Source: CAKSQF01 sp051867915
Lineage (GTDB): Bacteria; Bacillota; Clostridia; Oscillospirales; CAG-272
Direction: 5' to 3'
Length of the DNA stretch: 20,022 bases
Assembly (NCBI GenBank): GCA_051867915.1
Contig: JBJDZJ010000040.1
Span: forward strand, 1-20,022
Position 1 is the stretch's first letter. Each line of letters opens with the position of its first letter. Both the position numbers and the translations under genes were made by a program. Shown here piece by piece: positions 12,546 to 19,540 of this stretch. The notes below the pieces were generated by a model that saw only the letters and a program-made list of their open reading frames with translations, ran no database searches and had not been told where the DNA came from.

Positions 12546-13823
12546 ATGTTAAACCAACAGATTCTGGATACCTATGAAATCATATTGAAGGAAGAACTGG
12601 TCCCTGCCATGGGATGCACCGAACCGATCGCCGTGGCCTATGCAGGTGCGCTTGCACGGAAAACGCTGGGAACTCTGCCCGATTCGGTGGAACTGACGGT
12701 CAGTGGAAATATCATCAAAAATGTGAAAAGCGTTATCGTCCCCCACACAAACGGACGAAAGGGACTGCATACCGCTGTCGCCGTAGGAATCTGCTGTGGA
12801 GACGCCGACAAAGAGCTTGAAGTCATAGCCGATGTCAGCGAACAGCAACTGACGGTTATGACAGCCTTTCTGGATACGGCAGAGATCTGTGTGAAAGAAT
12901 CGGATTCAGGCTGTCCCTTTGATATTCAGGTTACTGCCGTCAAAGGCGGAGACCGTTCCTATGTCCGTATTATCGGGAATCACACCAATGTGGTGTCCCT
13001 TCGCCGGAATCGGGAAATCCTGATTGAAAAACCCTTCTCGGATGAAGTCATTCAAGCCTCCGAAAACCGAAAACTGCTGAATGTCAAGGACATTGTTGCT
13101 TTTGCCGACGAGGCTGATCTTGACCGTGTCCGTGAGGTTCTGGATCGGCAGATCGAATACAACATGGCGATTTCAGAAGCAGGAATGACCGCAGGATACG
13201 GCGCAAACATCGGGAAGATCTTGCTCCGTTCTTACGGAGGAAGCGTTCAGAACAGAGCCAAGGCCTATGCCGCCGCCGGATCGGATGCCCGCATGAACGG
13301 ATGCGAACTGCCCGTAGTCATCAATTCCGGAAGCGGAAATCAGGGTATCACGGCTTCGATTCCGGTTATCATATATGCGAAAGATTGCAGTGCATCAAAG
13401 GAACTGCTCTATCGAGCCCTGATTGTGTCCAATCTGGTAACCATTCATCTGAAAACGGGCATCGGGAGTCTGTCCGCCTACTGTGGCGCAACCAGTGCAG
13501 GTGTCGGTGCAGGTGCGGGTATTTGTTATCTGTACGGCGGCCGCTATGATGAGATTGCGCACACCATTGTCAATGCGCTGGCGATCAATTCCGGAATGCT
13601 CTGCGACGGTGCCAAGGCAAGCTGTGCTGCCAAAATCGCTTCGGCTGTGGAAGCCGGACTTCTCGGAATGCAGATGTATTTTCACGACAGCCAGTTCTAC
13701 TGCGGAGACGGACTCGTTGCCAAGAATGTGGAAGACACCATTCAGACGGTCAGCACCATCGCCCGGGAAGGAATGCGGGAAACGGACAACGAAATCATTC
13801 ATTTTATGACATTAAACGATTGA
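12546..13823 (+). CDS. cyuA: L-cysteine desulfidase family protein (CyuA/UPF0597)
   Basis: This family, related to the alpha part of L-serine dehydratase, includes archaeal and E. coli L-cysteine desulfidase, which converts cysteine to pyruvate, ammonia and sulfide using a [4Fe-4S] cluster. The 425-residue product is full length. It starts with ILKEELVPAMGCTEPIAVAYA and has VINSGSGNQGITASIPVI near 258-275 and AINSGMLCDGAKASCA near 346-361. C24, C313 and C353 are candidate cluster ligands by their position in conserved motifs; C360 is also near. No signal or membrane segment. GAGG lies 8 nt before the ATG. It lies between a disulfide-reducing flavoprotein and a YitT protein, consistent with a thiol/sulfur metabolism group. 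The cysteine substrate is family knowledge and is not proven by the sequence; other beta-substituted amino acids are possible. Confidence 0.88.
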   Translation: MLNQQILDTYEIILKEELVPAMGCTEPIAVAYAGALARKTLGTLPDSVELTVSGNIIKNVKSVIVPHTNGRKGLHTAVAVGICCGDADKELEVIADVSEQQLTVMTAFLDTAEICVKESDSGCPFDIQVTAVKGGDRSYVRIIGNHTNVVSLRRNREILIEKPFSDEVIQASENRKLLNVKDIVAFADEADLDRVREVLDRQIEYNMAISEAGMTAGYGANIGKILLRSYGGSVQNRAKAYAAAGSDARMNGCELPVVINSGSGNQGITASIPVIIYAKDCSASKELLYRALIVSNLVTIHLKTGIGSLSAYCGATSAGVGAGAGICYLYGGRYDEIAHTIVNALAINSGMLCDGAKASCAAKIASAVEAGLLGMQMYFHDSQFYCGDGLVAKNVEDTIQTVSTIAREGMRETDNEIIHFMTLND

Positions 13824-13864
13824 CAAATACAGAAAGAATTCCATAACAGAAACGAGGGAGTTCA

Positions 13865-14740
13865 TTGAAAATTACAGGAAAAAGCCTGTTTCGATCGCTT
13901 CAGACCTGCATCTGTGTTTTGATCGGAAACGCTCTTCTGGCATTTTTGGTTGTTGCCTTTATTATGCCCCATAATATCCTGATTGGCGGTACCACGGGAA
14001 TCGGAATCGCCTTGAACCAGATTTTTCACATAGATACCGCCCTTCTGATACTCATTCTGAATTCCGCTCTGCTGATTTTCGGCGGAATTGTATTGGGACG
14101 GAAATTTTTCATATCCACCATTGCAGGTTCCCTGCTCTATCCCGTTTTTATCGCCATCATTCAGCGAATTCCGGGCATCACCACGCTGACCGACAACAGT
14201 CTTCTGGCGGCACTGTTCGCCGGATGTCTGTTGGGTATCTCCCTCGGGCTTCTGATGAGAATCGGCTCATCCACCGGCGGAATGGATGTTGTCAACCTGG
14301 TTCTGCACAAATGGTTCCACATTCCGCTGTCAATTTTGGTTTATCTTACCGATTTCATCATCATCGGCGGGCAGGCTTTGTTCTGCAAGCCGGAGCAGAC
14401 ATTGCTGGGAATTCTCACGCTGGTACTGGAAACGCTTGTACTTGAAAAAGTGATGATTGCCGGAAAATCTCAGATTCAGGTATTTGCCATTTCCGAAAAA
14501 TACGACGAACTGCGGGATGTGATCCTGCATGAGCTTCAGGCAGGCGTAACCATGACGCTGATTGAAACCGGTTACAGCGGTCAAATGCAGAAGGGCGTTC
14601 TGTGTGTGATTCCGCCCAGAAAACTGTACAATGTGACCGAATCCATCAAATCCATTGATCCGAACGCCTTCATTACCATTACCCAGATCAAAGAAGTCCG
14701 TGGACGGGGCTTTACGCTGGAACGGAAGTACGGATTATAG
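13865..14740 (+). CDS. YitT family membrane protein
   Basis: The 291-residue protein has five or six membrane helices in the first two thirds (about 13-34, 57-76, 80-100, 109-130, 150-170 and 176-195). A soluble C-terminal DUF2179 domain follows (about 215-288; QIQVFAISEKYDELRDVI, then ITITQIKEVRGRGFTLE). The motifs NILIGGTTGIGIALNQIF and GSSTGGMDVVNLVLHKWF are typical of YitT (DUF161) proteins. The start is a TTG at 13865 behind GAGGGAG. Only 41 nt separate it from cyuA and two terminators follow, so it probably ends an operon of flavoprotein, desulfidase and YitT. Family function is not established; transport of a small molecule, perhaps an amino acid or sulfur compound here, is inference from context. 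Confidence 0.9.
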   Translation: MKITGKSLFRSLQTCICVLIGNALLAFLVVAFIMPHNILIGGTTGIGIALNQIFHIDTALLILILNSALLIFGGIVLGRKFFISTIAGSLLYPVFIAIIQRIPGITTLTDNSLLAALFAGCLLGISLGLLMRIGSSTGGMDVVNLVLHKWFHIPLSILVYLTDFIIIGGQALFCKPEQTLLGILTLVLETLVLEKVMIAGKSQIQVFAISEKYDELRDVILHELQAGVTMTLIETGYSGQMQKGVLCVIPPRKLYNVTESIKSIDPNAFITITQIKEVRGRGFTLERKYGL

Positions 14741-14772
14741 GACGGCATCAGCCGCAGGTGTTTTATACAGAG

Positions 14773-14838
14773 TTTCCCCATAGAGTACAGCCACAGATTC
14801 GTTTTTTCCGTATGACTGTTCTATGGGGAATCTTTTTT
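14773..14838 (+). terminator. Terminator after yitT
   Basis: TTCCCCATAGA (14774-14784) pairs with TCTATGGGGAA (14820-14830), with extra pairing inside (ACAG/CTGT), followed by TCTTTTTTG. It lies 33 nt after the yitT stop. Confidence 0.88.
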
Positions 14839-14863
14839 GATCTGTTAACCCCCTCATCAGGGC

Positions 14864-14946
14864 AAAAAAGCAATATAACCGCAAAGGAGACAGATGATGA
14901 CATTGTTTTTCCGATCATTTCCCGCCTGCGGCTATATTGCTTTTTT
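14864..14946. terminator. Large-loop bidirectional hairpin between converging genes
   Basis: The 20-nt arms (14864-14883 and 14927-14946) are complementary except for one position and begin and end in A6/T6 runs, so both strands have a T tract. The loop is 43 nt, longer than usual for a terminator. It lies between yitT and the converging surface-protein gene. Confidence 0.7.
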
Positions 14947-16130
14947 TATTTCTTTTTGATTCCGGTCTTCTTAAAGATTATCATACCTGCAACAATACCG
15001 CATATCACAACAGCCTCTATGATGGCAACAATCAGCCAAGGAAAAGCGGATTGCGTTTTCTCATCCGAAAGATCCGACGGTGTTTGCGATGTGCTTACGG
15101 TCGTATCCGAAGGACGCACGGTTGTTACCGAAGGACATTCTCTTGTTTGCGGAGGACGCTCGGATGTTTGCGGCGGACACTCACTTGTTTGAGGAAGACT
15201 CCCGGATGTCTGAGGAGGATACTCGCTTGTTTGTAGTGGGCGTTCTGTCGTTACCGGCGGATTCGTTTCTGCTGCTTCGATCTGTTCAGTTTTCGTCGCA
15301 CCGCAGACAATACAGGTATAGGCCTTTTCGCCGAGCTCATCAGCGGTCGGTTCTTTCACGATCCTGCCTTCATCCCACTGATGTCCTTCTGCCGGAATTC
15401 CTTCACGCTCTTCCTGACCGCAATCGCATTCACGAATACGGATTCCCTCTTCCGTACAGGTGGGCGGTGTGAGAATCATCCAGTCCCCGAATTGATGAGT
15501 ATGCGGTGCCGCCTTAACGGTCACAATGAAAAAATCAAACACATCTTCGTAGGCTACCTTAATCTTCTGTTCGCCCACGGTAATCAGCGGTTCTTTAGTG
15601 ATCTCCAGTTTGTCGCCGTTGAGTGAATCAAAGTATCCGTCCGACATATAGACACGAACTTTCAATCCTGTCAAGTCGAGGCATTCGCCTGAAGTATATA
15701 CCACCTTGTTGGGTGTTGACTGAATCTCAATGCTGACTGCGGTTGGTTCCGCTTCAAAGAACTCCACCCGAATCAGTCGGCTGTAAACCGGTTCGCTCTT
15801 ATCCCCATTGGGTGCCACATTCCAAACGGCATAGCAATACCACTTGACACCCGGAATTTCCGGTACCTGAAAGGTTTCACCTTCCGCTCCGTCAATGGCA
15901 CGGATACATGCCATTTCGGCAACATCAGATGAATACCACAGATATTCCAGCCTTCCTCCGTCCGGTGAAGAAGCATCTGTGAACAGTGTTATTCCGGTAC
16001 TGCCCAATTCCATATAGCAGTCGGGCATTTGGCTTTCTATCACAGGTGCCTGAGGCCCTGCCGCATAAACCGTGAAAGGACATATGCAAAACCATATTAA
16101 CAACAATATCAATGGAATAGTCTTTCTCAT
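14946..16130 (-). CDS. Membrane-anchored surface protein with Ig-like and Cys-rich modules
   Basis: The 394-residue protein starts with a signal peptide (MRKTIPLILLLIWFCICPF, ending near TVYAA). It then has a beta-rich region with Trp and Cys residues (residues ~20-120) and a Big_3-like bacterial Ig domain (~130-205; IEIQSTPNKVVYTSGECLDL, LKVRVYMSDGYFDSL). Next comes a histidine/cysteine module (HTHQFGDWMIL, PTCTEEGIRIRECDCG, EKAYTCIVCG), then a stalk of seven-residue repeats (PPQTSER-like), and finally one membrane helix with a basic tail (KKTGIKKK). It is therefore held in the membrane from outside. The ATG at 16130 follows GAGG by 6 nt. It lies 16 nt after the DUF6935 gene and probably shares its transcript. 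The module mix suggests adhesion or ligand binding; no enzyme signature is visible. Confidence 0.82.
   Translation of the reverse strand: MRKTIPLILLLIWFCICPFTVYAAGPQAPVIESQMPDCYMELGSTGITLFTDASSPDGGRLEYLWYSSDVAEMACIRAIDGAEGETFQVPEIPGVKWYCYAVWNVAPNGDKSEPVYSRLIRVEFFEAEPTAVSIEIQSTPNKVVYTSGECLDLTGLKVRVYMSDGYFDSLNGDKLEITKEPLITVGEQKIKVAYEDVFDFFIVTVKAAPHTHQFGDWMILTPPTCTEEGIRIRECDCGQEEREGIPAEGHQWDEGRIVKEPTADELGEKAYTCIVCGATKTEQIEAAETNPPVTTERPLQTSEYPPQTSGSLPQTSECPPQTSERPPQTRECPSVTTVRPSDTTVSTSQTPSDLSDEKTQSAFPWLIVAIIEAVVICGIVAGMIIFKKTGIKKK
15109..15255 (-). repeat. 21-nt tandem repeat in the stalk of the surface protein
   Basis: Seven consecutive 21-nt units start at 15109, 15130, 15151, 15172, 15193, 15214 and 15235. 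They encode seven-residue units such as PPQTSEY, LPQTSEC, PPQTSER and PPQTREC, with more diverged units at the ends. The frame is kept, so unit number could vary between strains without breaking the gene. Confidence 0.85.
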
Positions 16131-16146
16131 TTTATACCTCACAGGG

Positions 16147-16722
16147 TCATGCCCATGGATTACTGCTCTCAGGCTGACGGATTCCGGTCAGAAGATACTG
16201 CTCCCACAGATACCACTTACCGTCCTTCACCTGACGAAGTTTGATGGGGCGGGGATCATCTGCACCTCCAGAAGGGATGAACAGCTTCGCGATACCCGCT
16301 TCATCATAGGAGTGAGGATCGGACTTGACTACGACCGTATAGGGTTCTGTCGGCGTATAATCGTTATTCGGCGTTGCACCCTCAAAATAGGATCTCGGCA
16401 GATATTCTTTATCACGGAAGCGGTCGGATATGATCTGTTTATCCGCCACATTCATCGGCCTGGGACCTCGCAGACAGTCCAGCATCTGATAGCAAAGCTC
16501 TCTATCGGACGGATACAGACACAGTGCAATTACGGTCAGTGCCGCTGTATCAAAAGGCGTGGAAAGAGCCGACTGTGGCAATGCCTTAAATGCTTCCATT
16601 GTTTCGGGAATATCCGAAAAAACGATTTTTTCGGTTTTACATCCGACATTGGAAGATGTCTGTCCAACCGTTCCTTTGGCGGCAACAGCGGTCTGATTTT
16701 TTAGTTTATCAAAAAAAGCCAT
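16147..16722 (-). CDS. DUF6935 family protein
   Basis: The 191-residue soluble protein begins MAFFDKLKNQTAVAAKGTVG and continues with EKIVFSDIPETMEAFKALPQ, STPFDTAALTVIALCLYP, CLRGPRPMNVADKQIISDRF, YLPRSYFEGATPNNDYTPTE and an end in WYLWEQYLLTGIRQPESSNPWA-like motifs. I recognise this as the uncharacterised DUF6935 family of Firmicutes; its function is not known to me. No signal peptide is seen; the MxFFDKL start resembles short amphipathic helices of proteins that sit on membranes. GGAGG lies before the ATG at 16722. The surface-protein gene follows after 16 nt. In its operon context it may belong to a secretion or surface-assembly group, but this is only inference. Confidence 0.8.
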   Translation of the reverse strand: MAFFDKLKNQTAVAAKGTVGQTSSNVGCKTEKIVFSDIPETMEAFKALPQSALSTPFDTAALTVIALCLYPSDRELCYQMLDCLRGPRPMNVADKQIISDRFRDKEYLPRSYFEGATPNNDYTPTEPYTVVVKSDPHSYDEAGIAKLFIPSGGADDPRPIKLRQVKDGKWYLWEQYLLTGIRQPESSNPWA

Positions 16723-16795
16723 TATATTTTCCTCCTGTATGATTCTTAGTCAGAACAACATTTTTACAACATTTACATCGTAAACTGGTCCGCAA

Positions 16796-16903
16796 TTATT
16801 CCGATACACAACTACACAGTACGGACTTCATTTTTTGAATCGTGCTGTCAAAAGCAATGAATCCGTCACAGAATGGCCATTTGTATTCCTGTAATACGGT
16901 CAT
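16796..16903 (-). CDS. Small ORF, 35 aa, unknown function
   Basis: The frame reads MTVLQEYKWPFCDGFIAFDS and ends TIQKMKSVLCSCVSE. It has a strong ribosome site, AAAGGAG, with 8 nt to the ATG at 16903, and starts 16 nt after the stop of the upstream gene (16920), so it would be translated from the same transcript. It contains three cysteines (C12, C30, C32), the last two as CSC. It is either a real small protein or the truncated start of a longer gene, as seen elsewhere in this window for degV and the ABC ATPase. Confidence 0.5.
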   Translation of the reverse strand: MTVLQEYKWPFCDGFIAFDSTIQKMKSVLCSCVSE

Positions 16904-16919
16904 TCCATCATCTCCTTTA

Positions 16920-17369
16920 TTACACGGTGTCTTCTGCAAGGCGGTAAAAGAAGGATTCCAACTCTATGGATTGATCGCGGGTCATATACCGACTTTTGTC
17001 CGAAAAGGTCAGGCAAAAACTGTATGTCGTCTCGTCCATGACGATAAAAGGAGATTTCATGGGTGATTTGTAATTTTCCGCATGGGAAATGCTGTCGCTG
17101 TGATCCAGAATTTCAAACAGAGTGTCCACCTCTTCCCTGCTGACTTCACGGTTTTCAAACACCGTTTCCGATTCGTGTTCGTGCGTAAAACACTTTGTAT
17201 CAAACAGCCATTTGTCTTGCTCTCTGTGAATCCGAAAGGAATAACAGTAGGAATAATCCATATGTCCGCAGGTAATAGACACCGAACGGATTTCCGATAA
17301 ATCATGCTTCGCCGGCTTCGGTTTGGGTGAAAAACCGAACAGATTTGTCAAAAAAGCGTGAAAACCCAT
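16920..17369 (-). CDS. Hypothetical protein, 149 aa
   Basis: I do not recognise a named family. The start MGFHAFLTNLFGFSPKPKPA is a short amphipathic stretch followed by a proline/lysine linker, similar in style to the start of the DUF6935 protein downstream. The rest is a soluble alpha/beta domain (IRSVSITCGHMDYSYCYSF, WLFDTKCFTHEHESETVFEN, REVSREEVDTLFEILDHSDS, and a C-terminal helix ELESFFYRLAEDTV). Its ATG at 17369 has only a modest ribosome site (GGCGGTG). It is the first gene of a minus-strand group with the 35-residue ORF, DUF6935 and the surface protein. A 41-nt palindrome lies just upstream. Confidence 0.75.
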   Translation of the reverse strand: MGFHAFLTNLFGFSPKPKPAKHDLSEIRSVSITCGHMDYSYCYSFRIHREQDKWLFDTKCFTHEHESETVFENREVSREEVDTLFEILDHSDSISHAENYKSPMKSPFIVMDETTYSFCLTFSDKSRYMTRDQSIELESFFYRLAEDTV

Positions 17370-17397
17370 ACTATTTCACCGCCTGCTTATCTTTTTC

Positions 17398-17438
17398 CTC
17401 TCCAAAGAATCAAAACGGCGTTTTGATTCTTTGGAGAG
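17398..17438. repeat. 41-nt perfect palindrome
   Basis: CTCTCCAAAGAATCAAAACG (17398-17417), centre G, then the exact complement (17419-17438). No T tract follows on either strand, so it does not look like a normal terminator. It lies between the cohesin-like gene and the 149-residue gene. Confidence 0.9.
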
Positions 17439-17440
17439 AA

Positions 17441-17507
17441 GCTGTTCAGGAAGAACAGCCCTTCACGGTATGCCCAAAGGCGGCGACAGCAGTTAGCCGT
17501 CGCCGCC
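17441..17507 (-). terminator. Two hairpins after the cohesin-like gene
   Basis: GGCGGCGAC (17479-17487) pairs with GTCGCCGCC (17499-17507), and GCTGTTC (17441-17447) pairs with GAACAGC (17453-17459). They lie 24-90 nt after the stop at 17531. The first is very GC-rich and followed on the minus strand by CTTTGGG; the T tract is poor, so full termination is not certain. Confidence 0.5.
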
Positions 17508-17530
17508 TCCGGCTTGGTGTCAGTCACACA

Positions 17531-19357
17531 TTATTTTGCAGAAGATTTTCTCTTTCTGCTGTAAATAGCGGTTCCGGTTACACCGGCTCCAACAGCGACG
17601 ATCAATGCAATGCTGAGAAGAAGCATGCTATTGTCGCCGGTCTGAGGAGGCTGAGGGATATCAGGCTCGTCCGTTCCGGTTGCGGGAATCTCAACAGGAT
17701 CCTTCTTGTCGCCGCATACCTTGCACTCTTCGTGCTTGGATCCGGCTTCGGTTTCTGTTGCTTCCTTGTCGATTACCCACTCGTATTCGTGTCCGGATGC
17801 CTTTACAACGGTGTCTTCGGCAGTGATCTCGACCTTGCCTTCTGCATCCTCAAAGAGCTTACCGCATCCGTCACACTTGTAGTATTCGACATTTCCGTCC
17901 TCTGTGCAGGTGGGAGCTTTCGCTTCAACCTTAGTCATCTTGTGCGTATGTCCCAGTGCAGGAATCTCAACAGCATCCTTCTTGTCTCCGCAGACCTTGC
18001 ACTCTTCGTGCTTGGATCCTGCCTCGGTTTCGGTTGCTTCCTTGTCGATTACCCATTCGTACTGATGTCCGTCTGCCGCTACAACGGTTTCTTCGGCAGT
18101 GATTTCTTCGTTGCCTTCAGAATCCTTAAAGAGCTTGTCACATCCGTCGCAAACGTAGTATTCGACATTTCCGTCCTCAGTGCAGGTAGGAGCTTTCGCT
18201 TCAACCTTAGTCATCTTGTGCGTATGTCCCAGTGCAGGAGTGATAACATAACCGCATTCAGTACAGGTCTGAGGTGTGGTCTCAGTTGCTTCTGCTCCGG
18301 GAGTATGGGGCGCAAAATCAGCCTTGTCATGGCAGATTGTGCATTCATGCCAGTGACCGGACTCATCGCTACTCCACTCGCTTGAATAGCTGTGAGGACC
18401 GTAGGTTGTGCTGTCCCAGGTGGAAGTACCGATCAGATCGCAGTATGCGCAATCATAGTAGTACTTCTTCACGCTCTGGCAGTCCGTACCGGTGCCTGCA
18501 ACATAGTGTGCGGCATCCTCAATCTTCTCCGTGAAGCTGTGATTGCCGGCGGTGGTACTGGTGAAATACTTGTCACTTGCCGCAGCGTCATCTTTTGCAC
18601 AGGCATCGCAACGGGAGCATACAAACCAGTATTCATTATACTCCGTGCAATTTGAAGCTGCAGTCTTCAGATAAGCCTCAGTTTCCACCTTTTTGGTGTA
18701 TTCGTGACCGAGAGCCGAACCGTATGTGAAGGTCTCGGTTCCTTCTGCACCGCATGCGCAACTCTTGTGGTAGACTGCCGGTGAAGTACAGGTCGCTTCG
18801 GAAACGGGGAAATCGAGCGTTTCCTGATCGTACACATGGACATGGGGAGCGGCGACGGTGATTGCAGATGAATCCGTATCAATAGTGGTAACATATGTTT
18901 CGTAGTCATCATCCGAAAAATCATAGTCGTCCTCAAACTCGATTTTCAGAGTTTTTCCGGCGGTGCCTTCATTGACAACGCAGGAAAATGTCATAATAGC
19001 CGTTGTACCGTCGCAATTGTAGCTTCCGCCTCCACCGATAATCATCGTCTTGGTAGAGTCCGTGTACTCAGCCTTGTCTGCTCCGAGTAAAGCTTGCAAC
19101 CCGTCAACTTCCTTGCCGGATACATAGGTTAATCCGTCAGGGATAATCAGGGTGAAGTTTACGCTTTGCAGGCGTTTTACGGGACCGATATTAACCGTAT
19201 AGGTTACCGTGTCCCCGGGGGATACTGTCGTTTTGTCAGGATCAATCGTAACCGTTATCGGGTCTTCCGTCGATAACGCTAATGCCGGCACTGCAGTTGC
19301 CAGTATACAGACGATCATCACAAAACACAGCAGCAGGGATGTGATTCGCTTGTTCAT
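17531..19357 (-). CDS. Cell-wall-anchored protein with cohesin-like domain and Cys-rich repeats
   Basis: The 608-residue protein has a signal peptide (MNKRITSLLLCFVMIVCILA, cleaved near PALALS). A cohesin-like domain follows (about 33-168; ITVTIDPDKTTVSPGDTVTY, VNFTLIIPDGLTYVSG, TTAIMTFSCVV). A long series of His/Cys modules comes next (patterns such as TCTxxG...YYxCxxCxKLF and HxHxCTxC). The last two 92-residue modules are a recent duplication. The end is a sortase signal: PQTGD (about 571), a hydrophobic helix and the tail RKRKSSAK. AGGAGG lies 9 nt before the ATG at 19357; the TTG at 19363 is too close. It lies 183 nt after a dockerin protein on the same strand. Cohesins bind dockerins, so it may display dockerin-bearing proteins on the wall. 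The Cys modules may bind metal; both roles are inference. Confidence 0.85.
   Translation of the reverse strand: MNKRITSLLLCFVMIVCILATAVPALALSTEDPITVTIDPDKTTVSPGDTVTYTVNIGPVKRLQSVNFTLIIPDGLTYVSGKEVDGLQALLGADKAEYTDSTKTMIIGGGGSYNCDGTTAIMTFSCVVNEGTAGKTLKIEFEDDYDFSDDDYETYVTTIDTDSSAITVAAPHVHVYDQETLDFPVSEATCTSPAVYHKSCACGAEGTETFTYGSALGHEYTKKVETEAYLKTAASNCTEYNEYWFVCSRCDACAKDDAAASDKYFTSTTAGNHSFTEKIEDAAHYVAGTGTDCQSVKKYYYDCAYCDLIGTSTWDSTTYGPHSYSSEWSSDESGHWHECTICHDKADFAPHTPGAEATETTPQTCTECGYVITPALGHTHKMTKVEAKAPTCTEDGNVEYYVCDGCDKLFKDSEGNEEITAEETVVAADGHQYEWVIDKEATETEAGSKHEECKVCGDKKDAVEIPALGHTHKMTKVEAKAPTCTEDGNVEYYKCDGCGKLFEDAEGKVEITAEDTVVKASGHEYEWVIDKEATETEAGSKHEECKVCGDKKDPVEIPATGTDEPDIPQPPQTGDNSMLLLSIALIVAVGAGVTGTAIYSRKRKSSAK
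17685..18236 (-). repeat. 276-nt tandem duplication within the cohesin-like gene
   Basis: 17685-17960 and 17961-18236 are direct tandem copies of exactly 276 nt (92 codons), each encoding one module that begins GHTHKMTKVEAKAPTCTEDG and ends near ECKVCGDKKDxVEIPA. They differ at scattered positions (for example VVAADGHQ versus VVKASGHE), so the copies are not brand new. Confidence 0.88.
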
Positions 19358-19405
19358 GACCAAGCTCCTCCTAAGAATTTATTTGCGGGACAGTTTTTAC
19401 ACACT

Positions 19406-19501
19406 GCTTTCGGGGTCTCGCTTAGTCCCGAAAGCGGCGACGCAGAATACACTGCGATTTATATTCTTAAACCTCTGTCCCTGCCCCATTGGATGGGGCA
19501 G
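19406..19501 (-). terminator. Two hairpins between the dockerin gene and the cohesin-like gene
   Basis: CTGCCCCAT (19481-19489) pairs with ATGGGGCAG (19493-19501), and GCTTTCGGG (19406-19414) pairs with CCCGAAAGC (19427-19435). Neither is followed by a strong T tract on the minus strand, so they may weaken but not stop read-through into the cohesin-like gene, for which I see no convincing promoter of its own. Confidence 0.5.
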
Positions 19502-19540
19502 AAACATCGGTGTTAAGACTTTTTGAGCGGTAAATTTGCT

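Noticed and set aside
14897..14959. 20-residue reading frame MTLFFRSFPACGYIAFFISF behind AAGGAG in the loop of the hairpin at 14864-14946
   Set aside because: It runs through the hairpin arm and T tract and into the end of the converging gene; it most likely arises from the terminator sequence.
15109..15255. Regular short repeats suggestive of a CRISPR array
   Set aside because: The units are directly adjacent without spacers and keep a reading frame; they are coding tandem repeats. No CRISPR array or cas gene is seen in the window.
17327..18385. Plus-strand open frame of 352 codons opposite the cohesin-like gene
   Set aside because: Its apparent internal repeats (CRNLNSILLVSADLALFVLG-like) simply mirror the 276-nt duplication of the real gene on the other strand.
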